DNA from: an uncultured Chloracidobacterium sp.
GTDB lineage: Bacteria; Acidobacteriota; Blastocatellia; Pyrinomonadales; Pyrinomonadaceae
Direction: 5' to 3'
NCBI GenBank assembly: GCA_937941715.1
Contig: CALDGX010000003.1
Location: 6,817 to 70,816, forward strand
DNA: 64,000 bases
Shown: positions 1 through 8,580 of the stretch, piece after piece
Layout of the letters: each line of letters opens with the position of its first letter
How positions within the stretch are numbered: position 1 is the stretch's first letter
Translations under genes and position numbers: made by a program
Notes under the pieces: model-generated
Told to the model about the DNA's origin: nothing
The model's input: the letters and a program-made list of their open reading frames with translations, nothing else
Databases searched by the model: none

Positions 1-734
1 GTCAGACCGATCCGATTGGCTCGTGCGTCCAACCATTCACGGTTTCCCAAACCACTGACATCGATCGAGACCTTACCTTTGACGACAGAATTTTCGCTGA
101 AAAATTGTTCACGATAGGACGCAGAGTTTGGGTCGAGTCCAGCGTAACTACTTGCACCCGCTTTGCTGCGTCTCTCCGTAGTTACCATTGAATCAATTGG
201 GACAACAAAGATATCGTAAGGGCCCCGTATCGACACATCCTTACCCTCGAACGTAATTCGATTTGCGATAATGACGGTCGCGCCGGTCAATTTCAATGAC
301 TTCGGAAGGTACAGGTCATTCGCGATATGGACACCTGATATACGATCGCCGGATATTACTTTTGACGGAGAGCGTTCCGCGAGCGACTTCAATATTTCTC
401 TCGATCGCCGGTCGTATGGGTTTTCGAGTAAAGCTCTACTGTCATTGATCCCAAGAGCCTGAAGATGCTTGGCAAGCTTGCGCTTTACATTAGCGACCCG
501 AGCCAGTTTGGCTTTGCCATTAAGGTATTCGGCGACCTCGATCTTTGTTGGCAGGGACGCCGGTTCGGAATAGATCGATTGGGTCTGCGAAGCCGCTCTA
601 AGAACGACCACAGTTTGTGGTGTCGGCGTCGGCGGAATGTTGGTCGCAGCGTTGTTAGTCGTTAGACCTGTGCTCATTCCTGCGATTGCCGTCAGCAGGG
701 TTGCCGTAAACAACAGAACTGGTTTTCGGTTCAT
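1..734 (-). CDS. secreted protein of unknown function, C-terminus outside the window
   Basis: Reading the minus strand from the ATG at 732-734 gives an uninterrupted frame to the window edge, about 244 codons, so the gene continues to the left. A clear ribosome site (AAGGAG, 8 bases before the ATG) fixes the start. Residues 1-25 form a signal peptide (basic MNRKP, then a hydrophobic stretch ending near AGMS), followed by a short proline/threonine linker of the style common in acidobacterial exported proteins. The rest is mixed; a segment around residues 120-170 (GDRISGVHIANDLYLPKSLK and what follows) looks like right-handed beta or carbohydrate-adhesion-like repeats, but I do not recognise a family. 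It is probably periplasmic or surface exposed. An 11-base G/C homopolymer lies 65 bp upstream. Confidence 0.7.
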   Translation of the reverse strand, partial: MNRKPVLLFTATLLTAIAGMSTGLTTNNAATNIPPTPTPQTVVVLRAASQTQSIYSEPASLPTKIEVAEYLNGKAKLARVANVKRKLAKHLQALGINDSRALLENPYDRRSREILKSLAERSPSKVISGDRISGVHIANDLYLPKSLKLTGATVIIANRITFEGKDVSIRGPYDIFVVPIDSMVTTERRSKAGASSYAGLDPNSASYREQFFSENSVVKGKVSIDVSGLGNREWLDARANRIGL

Positions 735-798
735 GGAAGTCTCCTTGATGTTGTGGGTTCAGAGAATTTTTTTATCTTCGCGATGGTAGCATAGATTT

Positions 799-809
799 GG
801 GGGGGGGGG
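799..809. repeat. homopolymer of 11 G (C on the minus strand)
   Basis: Eleven consecutive G, directly upstream of the secreted-protein gene that starts at 734 on the minus strand. On that strand it lies between a TTGCCC (807-812) and a TACCAT (783-788), that is, inside an 18-base spacer of a possible but weak promoter. Such tracts are prone to slippage. Confidence 0.9.
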
Positions 810-894
810 CAAGAGCAGCTTTTATCTCAAACGAGCCTGACATATCCGAAGCCCTGCAAAAGATGCGGTCGGTGTGATGCGACGATGGATCAGC

Positions 895-2376
895 CTAGAG
901 GCCGGTCCTGCACCTGCGCACGGCTTCGGCCCATTCCGTGAGCAAACGCTCCGACTTGACTATCGGCATCCCCGGCTCGAATCGGCGGTCAGCCTGCCAG
1001 TGATGGGCCAAATCGCTCTTTGACAACCAAAATCCGACCGCGAGCCCGGCCAGGTACGCTGCACCGAGCGCGGTTGTCTCGGCCGTTTTCGAGCGTACGA
1101 CAGGTATCTGCAGAATGTCCGCCTGAAACTGGAGCAGAGCGTTATTCGCGGTCGCGCCGCCGTCAACGCGGAGTTCGGTCAAATGGATACCGGAATCGGC
1201 ATTCATCGCCGTCAGCAGATCGGCCGTCTGAAAGGCGATCGATTCGACCGCCGCCCGGGCGATGTGGGCACGTCCGGTGCCGCGGGTCAGCCCCGTTATC
1301 GCTCCGCGGGCGTCCTGATCCCAATACGGCGACCCGAGTCCCGCAAATGCCGGTACGAAATAAACGCCGCCGTTATCAGGCACCGACGCGGCAAGGGCCT
1401 CGACCTCAGCCGATGTGGCGATAATCCCGAGCGAATCACGCAGCCACTGGATCACGGCACCGCCGATAAAGACGCTGCCCTCGAGAGCGTATTCGGTGAC
1501 GCCGCCGATCTTCCAGCCGACGGTCGAGAGCAGCCGATTGTTTGACCCGACGGGCGATGGGCCGACATTCTGCAGCATAAAACAGCCCGTGCCGTAGGTG
1601 TTTTTGGTCGAACCGGCATCAAAACACGCCTGTCCGAAAAGTGCGGCCTGCTGGTCACCGGCGATGCCCGCCATCCTGATGCCGCGAAGCTCGGCCGGCG
1701 ATTCGACCTCGCCGTAAACCTCGGACGACGATCGCACCTCGGGCAGTATCGCCCGCGGCACGTCAAAGATCGCTAGTAGTTCGTCGTCCCAATCGAGCGT
1801 GCCGATGTCAAAGAGCATCGTCCGCGAGGCGTTCGAAACGTCCGTGATATGCAGGCGTCCGCCGGTCAGGCGCCAGACGAGCCAGGTGTCGATCGTACCG
1901 AATGCGAGTTCGCCGGCCTCGGCACGCGAGCGTGCACCTTCGACATTGTCGAGCAGCCATTTGATCTTGCTCGCGCTGAAATAGGCGTCGGTCTCGAGCC
2001 CGGTCTTTCGCCTGATCGTTTCGCCGTGAGATGCCCTTACGGCATCGCATATGCCGGCCGTCCGGCGGTCCTGCCAGACGATCGCGTTATGGATGGGCGC
2101 ACCGGTCGCACGGTCCCAGATAACGGCCGTCTCACGCTGATTGGTGATCCCGACGGCGGCTATATCCGCGGCGCCGAGACCTGCTTTGCCGAGAGCCTCG
2201 GCGGCAGTTTCGATCTGCGAACGCCAGATCTCGTCAGGGTCGTGCTCGACCCAGCCGCTTTGCGGGTAGATCTGTGTGTATTCACGCTGGCTGACCGCGA
2301 TGGTGTCGCCGTCGTGGTCAAAAATGATCGCCCGGCTGCTGGTCGTGCCCTGGTCAAGTGCGAGTATGTAGGACAT
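895..2376 (-). CDS. glpK: glycerol kinase
   Basis: ATP-dependent phosphorylation of glycerol to sn-glycerol 3-phosphate in the cytoplasm, feeding glycerolipid synthesis or glycolysis. The 493 residues match the usual length of GlpK (about 500). The FGGY-kinase N-terminal domain opens with [16 protein letters not shown] (residues 5-20), the substrate region [11 protein letters not shown] is near residue 96, and the second-domain signature [13 protein letters not shown] with following [12 protein letters not shown] is near 240-265; the ATP-site segment VDGGATANN is near 405. It lies 35 bp downstream of the PLP-enzyme gene on the same strand and may share its transcript. No glycerol facilitator or GlpD is next to it. 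Start chosen because the family begins directly with the nucleotide-binding strand. Confidence 0.96.
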   Translation of the reverse strand: MSYILALDQGTTSSRAIIFDHDGDTIAVSQREYTQIYPQSGWVEHDPDEIWRSQIETAAEALGKAGLGAADIAAVGITNQRETAVIWDRATGAPIHNAIVWQDRRTAGICDAVRASHGETIRRKTGLETDAYFSASKIKWLLDNVEGARSRAEAGELAFGTIDTWLVWRLTGGRLHITDVSNASRTMLFDIGTLDWDDELLAIFDVPRAILPEVRSSSEVYGEVESPAELRGIRMAGIAGDQQAALFGQACFDAGSTKNTYGTGCFMLQNVGPSPVGSNNRLLSTVGWKIGGVTEYALEGSVFIGGAVIQWLRDSLGIIATSAEVEALAASVPDNGGVYFVPAFAGLGSPYWDQDARGAITGLTRGTGRAHIARAAVESIAFQTADLLTAMNADSGIHLTELRVDGGATANNALLQFQADILQIPVVRSKTAETTALGAAYLAGLAVGFWLSKSDLAHHWQADRRFEPGMPIVKSERLLTEWAEAVRRCRTGL

Positions 2377-2411
2377 TGTGTTTTATATTCGTAAAAGCGT
2401 ATATGTGCCGA

Positions 2412-3590
2412 TCAGACACGGTCAAGTGCCTGCCCGATATCGGCGATCAGGTCTTTGACATCTTCAATCCCGACTGACAGGCGGATCATCCCGTCGGTAA
2501 TGCCCGCCCGCAGGCGGTCTTCGCGAGGAATGGTCGCGTGCGTCATCGACGCCGAATGCTGCAGTATCGTCTCGACGCCGCCGAGCGACGTGGCAAGCGT
2601 GCACAGCCGGACGCCGTTGGCGAACGCCTTGCCCGCCGCGACGCTGCCGAGGTCAAACCCGATCATGCCGCCAAAGCCGCCCGTCATCTGCCGGCGTGCG
2701 ACATCGTGGTTGGGGTGCGACGCGAGGCCCGGGTAGTGAACGGCCGCGACACGCGGGTGACGCTCGAGCATCTCGGCGATCGCCTGTGCGTTTGCGTTGT
2801 GCCGCTCCATCCGCAGGGCGAGCGTCTTGATGCCGCGGGCGACGAGCCACGCGACCTGCGGTGCGATGCTGCCTCCGTAAAACTTATTGGCGCCGTTTCG
2901 GGCGGCGGTGACAAACTCGCTGCCGCCGGCCAGAACGCCGGCGGTCAGGTCGCTGTGGCCGCCGAGGTACTTGGTCGCACTGTGGATACAGGCGTCGGCA
3001 CCGAGTTCGAGCGGCCGCTGGTTAAAGGGCGTCGCAAAGGTGTTATCGACCACGGTCATCGCCCCAGCTTCCTTGCCGATCGCCGCGACGGCCGCGATAT
3101 CGGTGATCCGGCACAGCGGGTTTGACGGCGTTTCGACCCATAGGAGTTGGGTATTCGGGCGGATCGCATTGCGGTAATTCCCGGCGTCGGCGGCATCGAC
3201 AAAGGTCGTTTCGATGCCGAAACGCTCGGCGATGTGATGCAGGAAGTTGGTCGTCGTCGAGTAACCGGACTCGGGTGCGACGATGTGCCCGCCGCTGCGG
3301 CAGGCCGTAAAGACCGCTGCCGATACGGCGGCCATGCCCGAGGCGAGAGCGAGTGCCGCTTCGGCGTTCTCGAGTTCGGCGACCGTGCGTTCGAGAGCGT
3401 CTTGTGTCGGATTGCCGAGGCGGCCGTAATAGTAGCCGGGCTTTTCTTCGTTGTGGATCGCCGACGCCTCATCCGCGTCTGAGAACGCAAATGTCGACGC
3501 CGTATAGATCGGCACCGACAACGCCCCGAAATGCTCCGAATGATCCTCGCCGGCGTGGACCGCGGCCGTGTAGAACGACGTTCTGCTCAT
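2412..3590 (-). CDS. Cys/Met-metabolism PLP-dependent enzyme (methionine gamma-lyase or cystathionine gamma-synthase/lyase type)
   Basis: Type I-fold PLP enzyme of transsulfuration. The cofactor lysine lies in SATKYLGGHSDLTAG (about residue 207); YGRLGNPT (about residue 57) and SGMAAVSA (about 85) are family signatures binding PLP phosphate. The ATG at 3590 was preferred over upstream starts because it is preceded by AAAGGAG and gives MSRTSFYTAAVHAGE, the normal N-terminus; 392 residues is the family norm. Which reaction it runs (gamma-synthase, gamma-lyase, or homocysteine synthase) cannot be settled by motif. It is divergent from an ArsR-type regulator (starts 158 bp apart), which may control it. 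A second family member is at 29821-31038 and cystathionine beta-synthase at 61397-62764. Confidence 0.9.
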   Translation of the reverse strand: MSRTSFYTAAVHAGEDHSEHFGALSVPIYTASTFAFSDADEASAIHNEEKPGYYYGRLGNPTQDALERTVAELENAEAALALASGMAAVSAAVFTACRSGGHIVAPESGYSTTTNFLHHIAERFGIETTFVDAADAGNYRNAIRPNTQLLWVETPSNPLCRITDIAAVAAIGKEAGAMTVVDNTFATPFNQRPLELGADACIHSATKYLGGHSDLTAGVLAGGSEFVTAARNGANKFYGGSIAPQVAWLVARGIKTLALRMERHNANAQAIAEMLERHPRVAAVHYPGLASHPNHDVARRQMTGGFGGMIGFDLGSVAAGKAFANGVRLCTLATSLGGVETILQHSASMTHATIPREDRLRAGITDGMIRLSVGIEDVKDLIADIGQALDRV

Positions 3591-3695
3591 TGATATTTGA
3601 AACTCCTTTCGGTACTTGGGATATCGTAAACCCTTTGCCGCCGATTCGGCAAAAGCCGTGTACCCGATGCGGGCGGTGACGGCGGCCGGCCGTGA

Positions 3696-3724
3696 TTGCG
3701 TTACATATATGGATAGCGTAATAT
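3696..3724 (+). promoter_or_regulatory. candidate promoter of the ArsR-type regulator
   Basis: TTGCGT (3696-3701), 17 bases, TAATAT (3719-3724), 24 bases before the regulator ATG. The spacing is ideal, the hexamers only partly match consensus. It sits in the 158-bp divergent region shared with the PLP enzyme gene and overlaps a loose TTAC/GTAA inverted repeat, which could be the regulator's own operator. Confidence 0.35.
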
Positions 3725-3748
3725 GACGATGTATCCGTGAGGTCAATT

Positions 3749-4150
3749 ATGAACGATACCGTCTTTGCCGAACTCGAAAAGCTGTTTCTGGCCCTGTCCG
3801 ATCAAACCCGGCTGCGGCTTTTGTCGCTGATGTCCGGCGGCGAGGTCTCGGTCGGCTATCTGGCCGACACGCTCGGCGAGAGCCAGCCTAAGATCTCGCG
3901 GCATCTCGCATACCTTCGCGGATCGGGACTCGTTTCGACCAGGCGTGACGGCAAGTGGATCTATTACGGCATTGACGAGAGCCTCGACCGCGACGTCCGC
4001 CGCGTGCTCGACACGACGCTCACGTCGATCAGGTACGCTCAGCCGGTACCGGCCGCCGACGAATTTCGCGACGTCCGCTCGCCGCAGGTTGAAGTTGAGG
4101 ACGAAATTGACGATTGGTCGCCGGCCGAGATCGAGGTCTATCTACTCTAG
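3749..4150 (+). CDS. ArsR-family winged-helix transcriptional regulator
   Basis: A 133-residue DNA-binding protein. The winged-helix domain spans about residues 5-85: KLFLALSDQTRLRLLSLM (helix 1-2), then SQPKISRHLAYLRGSGLV (recognition helix) and STRRDGKWIYYGI (wing). No ELCVCDL-type metal-binding cysteine motif is present, so it is not a classical arsenite sensor; ArsR proteins of this sort also sense methionine or S-adenosylhomocysteine or other metabolites. The C-terminal 45 residues are acidic and variable. Start chosen at 3749 because GAGG lies 6 bases upstream; a GTG at 3737 would add four residues. It is divergent from the Cys/Met PLP enzyme, its likeliest target (inference). Its 3' end overlaps the convergent small gene by 9 bp. 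Confidence 0.88.
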   Translation: MNDTVFAELEKLFLALSDQTRLRLLSLMSGGEVSVGYLADTLGESQPKISRHLAYLRGSGLVSTRRDGKWIYYGIDESLDRDVRRVLDTTLTSIRYAQPVPAADEFRDVRSPQVEVEDEIDDWSPAEIEVYLL

Positions 4151-4327
4151 TTCGCACTCGCCGTCGTATGGGCAGTGCCGGCAGCCGTTGCCGCAGCAAA
4201 AGCCGCGGTTTAACAGAAAGTGCTCGGTCAGGACCATCAGGCCGCCGTCAAAATAATAGTCGACGCCCTCGACCAGCCTGGGGCGGCCGCCGGTCAAGCG
4301 TTCATCGTTGCCGCGTTCATCGCTCAT
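4142..4327 (-). CDS. small cysteine-rich protein, DUF5522 type
   Basis: A 61-residue protein with the signature YYFDGGLMVLTEHFLLNRGF then CCGNGCRHCPY, which I recognise as the DUF5522 family of small conserved proteins. The five clustered cysteines and the histidines suggest a metal site; function unknown. The ATG at 4327 lies inside the last codons of tlyA (11-bp overlap), implying translational coupling in the run PqqB-like - tlyA - DUF5522. It ends tail-to-tail inside the 3' end of the ArsR gene. Confidence 0.82.
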   Translation of the reverse strand: MSDERGNDERLTGGRPRLVEGVDYYFDGGLMVLTEHFLLNRGFCCGNGCRHCPYDGECELE

Positions 4328-5057
4328 ACGCTGACAGAAACTCCTTGTTGCCCTCGGCACCGTGTATCGGCGACTCGATCGTGCCGATGACCTTCAGGCC
4401 GCAGCTTTCGGCAAAACCGTTGACCTCGCGTACCACGCGTTCGTGTTTTTCGGGTTCTTTGACAATTCCGCCCTTGCCGACCTCGCCGCGGCCGACCTCG
4501 AACTGCGGTTTGATGAGCACGATGATCTTTCCCGACGGCGAGAGCAGCGGGACGAGCACGCCGAGTATCTTGGTGGCCGAGATGAACGAAACGTCCATCA
4601 CGATCAGGTCGAACGGAGCGTTAAAATCAGCCGGCGTTAGCTCGCGGGCGTTGGTATTTTCGCGAACGTCGACACGCTCGTCGGTCCTGAGGCTCCAGAC
4701 GAGCTGATTGGTCCCGGCATCGACGGCGACGACCGTGGCGGCACCGTGCTGCAGCAGGCAATCGGTAAATCCGCCGGTCGACGAACCGACGTCGAGACAC
4801 GCGCAGCCGGTCGGGTCGATGGCAAATTCGGCCAGAGCCTTTTCGAGCTTGAGCCCGCCGCGGCCGACGTATCTGGCCTCGGGCGAATCGCCCTTGATGC
4901 GGATCGCGGCGTCCTCGGCGACCATTTCGGACGGTTTGTCGACGCGGCGTTCGCCGACGAGTACGACGCCGGCCATCACAAGTGCCTGTGCCCTTGAGCG
5001 CGAGTCGGTGTGGCCGCGGGTGACGAGGAGCTTATCGATGCGTTCCTTGCGGCTCAC
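4317..5057 (-). CDS. tlyA: TlyA-family rRNA 2'-O-methyltransferase
   Basis: Predicted to methylate ribose 2'-OH groups in rRNA (TlyA modifies 16S and 23S rRNA in actinobacteria; the family is also called hemolysin A). 246 residues. An S4 RNA-binding domain covers about residues 4-62 (RIDKLLVTRGHTDSRSRAQA), followed by an RrmJ/FtsJ-type methyltransferase with KYVGRGG-like YVGRGGLKLEKAL (about 72-84) and the SAM motif LDVGSSTGGFTDCLL (about 98-112). The start ATG overlaps the stop of the upstream PqqB-like gene by four bases, typical of coupled translation. Confidence 0.93.
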   Translation of the reverse strand: MSRKERIDKLLVTRGHTDSRSRAQALVMAGVVLVGERRVDKPSEMVAEDAAIRIKGDSPEARYVGRGGLKLEKALAEFAIDPTGCACLDVGSSTGGFTDCLLQHGAATVVAVDAGTNQLVWSLRTDERVDVRENTNARELTPADFNAPFDLIVMDVSFISATKILGVLVPLLSPSGKIIVLIKPQFEVGRGEVGKGGIVKEPEKHERVVREVNGFAESCGLKVIGTIESPIHGAEGNKEFLSAYER

Positions 5058-5974
5058 AGTTCGATCCTCATCCCGCGGCGGGCAATGCGAAATCCCTTGC
5101 TCTCGACCGCGGCCGCGGCTTTTTTGTCACGCTGAACGAGCGGGTTGCTGTGATTGAAATGGGTAAAAATGACCTTTGCCCGGTCGGCCTTTGAAAGGCC
5201 GGCGAGCAGCTTCATCGTTTCGGCGACAAACGGGTGCGGTACTTCGCTCATCGGCCGGGCGATCTCGCCGTCGGCGAAGAACGTGCCGTCGATCAAAAGG
5301 TGGTCCGAATCCTGAACGAGTTCGGCCAGCGATACGGGCCATTTTTCCCATTTGTCGATATCGGGGATAAAGACGAGCTTTCGGCCGCGGGCCGTGATGC
5401 GGAACCCGACGGTTTCCGAAAACTCGTCGCGGTGCGGCACGAGGAAAGGCTCGACCGTAATATCGTCGGCGAGCTTGACCGGTGTCTTGTCGAAAATAGC
5501 GGTCAGAGCGATGTTCCTGAGCGACACGAGCTGCGACCACGGAGCGTTTTGCTCGAGCATCAGCTTCATCCGCGGCATCGCGTAGGTCCGGACCACACTT
5601 GCGTTCATCGACTCGCGGCCGAGATACATCAGGCCGGTGTAATGGCCGATATGGGCATGGGTCAGAAAGATGCCGTCGAGACGGTTGCCGGGGTCGCCCG
5701 TGACGCCTTTTAAGTATTGAAACTGCTCCGGCAGGTCGGGCGTCGCGTCGAATATCCACCGCCCGCCGCTCCGCGGATCGACAAGGGCGATCGACGACAC
5801 GGTCTCGGCCAGGCCCGGGTCGGCCCACGCCCGCCGGCAGAAAGGCGTATCACAGCCCATTTGCGGGACGCCGGCGTCCTGCGCGGTCCCGAGTACGACG
5901 AGGTACGGCACGGCGGCAAAGCAATTGGCGGCGAGCGTCAGCGTCAAGAACAAGGTGGCGATCCGGAGCTTCAT
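5054..5974 (-). CDS. exported PqqB-like metallo-beta-lactamase-fold hydrolase
   Basis: 306 residues from the ATG at 5974. Residues 1-20 (MKLRIATLFLTLTLAANCFA) are a signal peptide, so this works outside the cytoplasm, unlike true PqqB. The body follows the PqqB/MBL pattern: VLGTAQDAGVPQMGC with a CDTPFC pair (about 27-46), and the metal site TH-A-H-I-G-HYTG near 120, where the usual Asp of HxHxDH is Gly. A further histidine is in FTHFNHSNP near the C-terminus. No other pqq gene is nearby, so a role in PQQ synthesis is not supported; a phosphodiesterase or lactonase is as likely. Operon with tlyA and DUF5522; divergent from heme A synthase with 35 bp between starts. Confidence 0.8.
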   Translation of the reverse strand: MKLRIATLFLTLTLAANCFAAVPYLVVLGTAQDAGVPQMGCDTPFCRRAWADPGLAETVSSIALVDPRSGGRWIFDATPDLPEQFQYLKGVTGDPGNRLDGIFLTHAHIGHYTGLMYLGRESMNASVVRTYAMPRMKLMLEQNAPWSQLVSLRNIALTAIFDKTPVKLADDITVEPFLVPHRDEFSETVGFRITARGRKLVFIPDIDKWEKWPVSLAELVQDSDHLLIDGTFFADGEIARPMSEVPHPFVAETMKLLAGLSKADRAKVIFTHFNHSNPLVQRDKKAAAAVESKGFRIARRGMRIEL

Positions 5975-6009
5975 TTTTACGGGTGTGCAAAAGTGATATT
6001 CTAAGCAAA

Positions 6010-6993
6010 ATGGGACAGGAAACAAAACTAGACAAGTTCGCCGGATTTGCCCGCTATGCGTGGTATGTGCTGGTTTGGAATATCGTCGTGATCGTTTGGG
6101 GCGTGTTCCTTCGTGCTTCAAAATCCGGCGACGGCTGCGGCGAACACTGGCTGACCTGCAACGGCGAGCTGATACCGTCGGCACCGCAATTCAAGACCGT
6201 CATCGAGTTTTCGCACCGTATGACGACCGTCATTGACGGCCTTTTGATGGTGATACTGCTGATCTGGGCGGTCATTCTGTGGCGAAAGCTCGGCGGGGCC
6301 CGCAGCCGCTACATTCTCTATTCGGTGATCGGATCGGTATTTTTTGTCATCACCGAGGCGGCGGTCGGGGCAGGGCTCGTGCTGACCGGCAATACAGCCG
6401 TCGCGGTGACAGACACGCGGCCGCTGTGGGCGATGGGCCATCTGGTCAATACGTTCATCCTGCTGGTGTTTCTGACGATCACGGTCTGGCTGGCAAGCGG
6501 CGAACGCCGGATACAGCCGCGGCCCGAGAAAAAGGCCATTCTGCTGATCGCCGCGGCGATCATTGCACTTTTCCTGGTCGGAATGAGCGGTACGCTGGCC
6601 GCACTCAGCAATATGCTTTTCCCGTCGGCAACGATCGCCGAGGGCATCGCCAAGGACCTCTCGGCCGCGTCAAACGTCATCCTGCGGCTGCGAATCAGCC
6701 ATCCGATACTTTCGGTCCTGACGGGCGTTTACCTTGTGTTTCTGTCGGGATGGCTCAAATCGCGTCGGCCCGCGTCGGCCGACGTCAGGTGGTGGTCCGG
6801 AGCGGTTTCGGCTCTGGTCGTGGTGCAGATCGCCTTTGGCGCCGCCACGCTCCTCACGATGGGGCCGATCGTGATGCAGCTTGGACATCTGTTTTTGGCT
6901 GATATGGTCTGGATCAGTATGATCATGCTCGCCGCCAACTACCTTGCGGCCGAGCAGGGCGAGACAGCCGAACCGGTATCAGTCGGCGGATAG
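6010..6993 (+). CDS. ctaA: heme A synthase (COX15/CtaA)
   Basis: Inner-membrane enzyme that oxidises the C8 methyl of heme O to the formyl of heme A for aa3-type oxidases. 327 residues with about eight membrane helices. The four conserved heme-ligand histidines are visible in EFSHRM (about 66), MGHLVNTF (about 144), RISHPIL (about 232) and LGHLFLADM (about 294); an extracytoplasmic cysteine pair lies in GDGCGEHWLTCNG (about 38-50). The ATG at 6010 is preferred over an upstream in-frame start because it is followed at once by the amphipathic lead and first helix. Convergent with the acyltransferase gene, sharing 15 bp. No oxidase subunit genes are in the window. Confidence 0.93.
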   Translation: MGQETKLDKFAGFARYAWYVLVWNIVVIVWGVFLRASKSGDGCGEHWLTCNGELIPSAPQFKTVIEFSHRMTTVIDGLLMVILLIWAVILWRKLGGARSRYILYSVIGSVFFVITEAAVGAGLVLTGNTAVAVTDTRPLWAMGHLVNTFILLVFLTITVWLASGERRIQPRPEKKAILLIAAAIIALFLVGMSGTLAALSNMLFPSATIAEGIAKDLSAASNVILRLRISHPILSVLTGVYLVFLSGWLKSRRPASADVRWWSGAVSALVVVQIAFGAATLLTMGPIVMQLGHLFLADMVWISMIMLAANYLAAEQGETAEPVSVGG

Positions 6994-7662
6994 CTTTTCG
7001 AGAGCGGCCTGGAGTTCGGCGAGCTTTGCCTGAAAGTGCTCTTCGTCACCGTCGGCATCGACGTAGATCGGCTCGCCGCAGAGTGCCTTGCCGAACGAGA
7101 ATGGGTACGGGATCTTCATTCGGTCCCAGCTTCCGAGGCAAAAGTACCGGTTGAGCCGGCCCGTCATCGGAATGATCGGGTTTCCGGTCTTTTGGGCGAG
7201 CGAGATGGCTCCGGGTTTGGCGATATGCCGCGGGCCGCGCGGCCCGTCGACGGTCAGGCTGACCGGGATACCTTGGCGCAGCAAATGTACCATCTGCACA
7301 AGTGCCGCCCGGCCGCCGCGAGATGAGGATCCGCGGACAATGCCATAGCCGAACCGTTGGCCGATGCGGGCGATATATTCGCCGTCAAAGCTCTTGGACG
7401 CGAGTCCGGCCAGGCCGCGGCCGCGGAGGAAATAGGTCCCGACAAAAAGCTGGTCGTGCCAATACGCGATGATCGGGGTCTTGCCCTGACGAGCGGCCGC
7501 CTCGAAAGGGTCTTCGTCAAACATCTCGACCCTCATTGTCGAGCAGATCAGGGTCATCACCGCTGAAAAGGCCAGGTCGGCAAGATAGATCGTCATCCGC
7601 TGCTTGAACGAATATTTATCGAGCGGGGCCCGTGTATAGATGTCGTTGACGCTTTTGTTCAC
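6979..7662 (-). CDS. DUF374-type lysophospholipid acyltransferase-like protein
   Basis: 227 residues from a GTG at 7662; an in-frame TTG at 7695 would add eleven residues, neither has a strong ribosome site. The family is predicted to acylate a lysophospholipid or a lipid A precursor at the inner membrane (LPLAT superfamily). Seen: a hydrophobic N-terminal helix (TIYLADLAFSAVMTLI), the YWHDQLF segment that corresponds to the HX4D-type catalytic region, GSSSRGGRAAL, and the strongly conserved TVDGPRGPRHIAKPG substrate-binding block near residue 140. The 3' end overlaps the convergent heme A synthase gene by 15 bp. Confidence 0.85.
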   Translation of the reverse strand: MNKSVNDIYTRAPLDKYSFKQRMTIYLADLAFSAVMTLICSTMRVEMFDEDPFEAAARQGKTPIIAYWHDQLFVGTYFLRGRGLAGLASKSFDGEYIARIGQRFGYGIVRGSSSRGGRAALVQMVHLLRQGIPVSLTVDGPRGPRHIAKPGAISLAQKTGNPIIPMTGRLNRYFCLGSWDRMKIPYPFSFGKALCGEPIYVDADGDEEHFQAKLAELQAALEKLSAD

Positions 7663-7763
7663 CGGGATCGATCCAGAATAGAAAAGTAGTAGCAACTTGG
7701 GGTATTATTTGCAACATCAGCAATACTCATTTCGTAATTTAGCTTAGTGACCGCGGCCTGATT

Positions 7764-8564
7764 ATGCAGCGACGAATATTGATCATTGACGACCACGACG
7801 ACCTTGCAACCTCGCTTATGGAGGTTTTCACGCACGTCGGCCACCATGTGAGGGTCGTTGAAGATCGGGCGTCGGCCCTCGCGATCGATGATATCAGCAG
7901 TTTTGACGTGGTCATCACCGATCTCGACGTCGACAGTCTCGCTCCCGATCCGCTGAATGTTAATGTGCCGGTCTGCCTGCCGGCAACGCTCAACGGCCAC
8001 GAAGGCGAACGGGTCAAGGCGTTCAAGATATGCGCGGCCAACTTCCGACGCGACGAGTTTGACGAAGACGAACTCAAGAACCTCGTAGCGACGATACTCG
8101 ATTACAAGATCAGGTTCGTCGACAAGGCCGAAACCGTCGCGATGCTGCACGAAAATATCGAGTTCGAACTGCCGTCGGCGATCTCGCTGATGAGCATCGT
8201 GCTCGATTATCTGATGAAGCGTGTCGAAAAGCTCGGCGTCATCAAGCCTGAAAAGTCTAACCTCTTCGTCGCCCTCGATGAGGCCTTTGTCAACGCCGTC
8301 AAACACGGCAACAAATACGATTCGCAAAAGCTGGTCCGCATCGCCGCTGAGGTCTCAAAGGACGAGGCGAGATTTACGATCGAGGACGAGGGCGAGGGCT
8401 TTGACGTCAAGAACATTCCGGATCCGCTCGATCCGCAGAACCTGTTCAAGACCTCGGGACGCGGTGTGCTTTTTATCTACAACATAATGGACGAGGTCAA
8501 ATATAATGACCGCGGAAACCGCCTGACGATGGTCAAAAAGAGCGACGAACCAAAGGCCGTTTGA
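7764..8564 (+). CDS. receiver-like domain fused to an anti-sigma-type ATPase (HATPase_c_2)
   Basis: 266 residues. Residues 3-115 follow a response-regulator receiver fold (RRILIIDDHDD; candidate phospho-Asp in DVVITDLDVDSL near residue 52), but the place of the conserved KPF lysine reads FRRDEFD, so phosphorylation may be altered. Residues 140-260 are an RsbW/SpoIIAB-type kinase domain: N box LDEAFVNAVKHGNK, G1 EDEGEGFD, G2 TSGRGVLFI. Proteins of this sort act in partner switching, phosphorylating an anti-anti-sigma factor or sequestering a sigma factor; no STAS partner is adjacent. nadE starts 16 bp downstream on the same strand. Confidence 0.85.
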   Translation: MQRRILIIDDHDDLATSLMEVFTHVGHHVRVVEDRASALAIDDISSFDVVITDLDVDSLAPDPLNVNVPVCLPATLNGHEGERVKAFKICAANFRRDEFDEDELKNLVATILDYKIRFVDKAETVAMLHENIEFELPSAISLMSIVLDYLMKRVEKLGVIKPEKSNLFVALDEAFVNAVKHGNKYDSQKLVRIAAEVSKDEARFTIEDEGEGFDVKNIPDPLDPQNLFKTSGRGVLFIYNIMDEVKYNDRGNRLTMVKKSDEPKAV

Positions 8565-8580
8565 ATCGCTTTCCCATTTA

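Noticed and set aside
1849..2394. 181-codon plus-strand frame opposite glpK
   Set aside because: Shadow of glycerol kinase without family resemblance.
3591..3746. 52-residue extension of the Cys/Met PLP enzyme
   Set aside because: The ATG at 3590 has a strong ribosome site and the family N-terminus; the extension covers the divergent promoter region.
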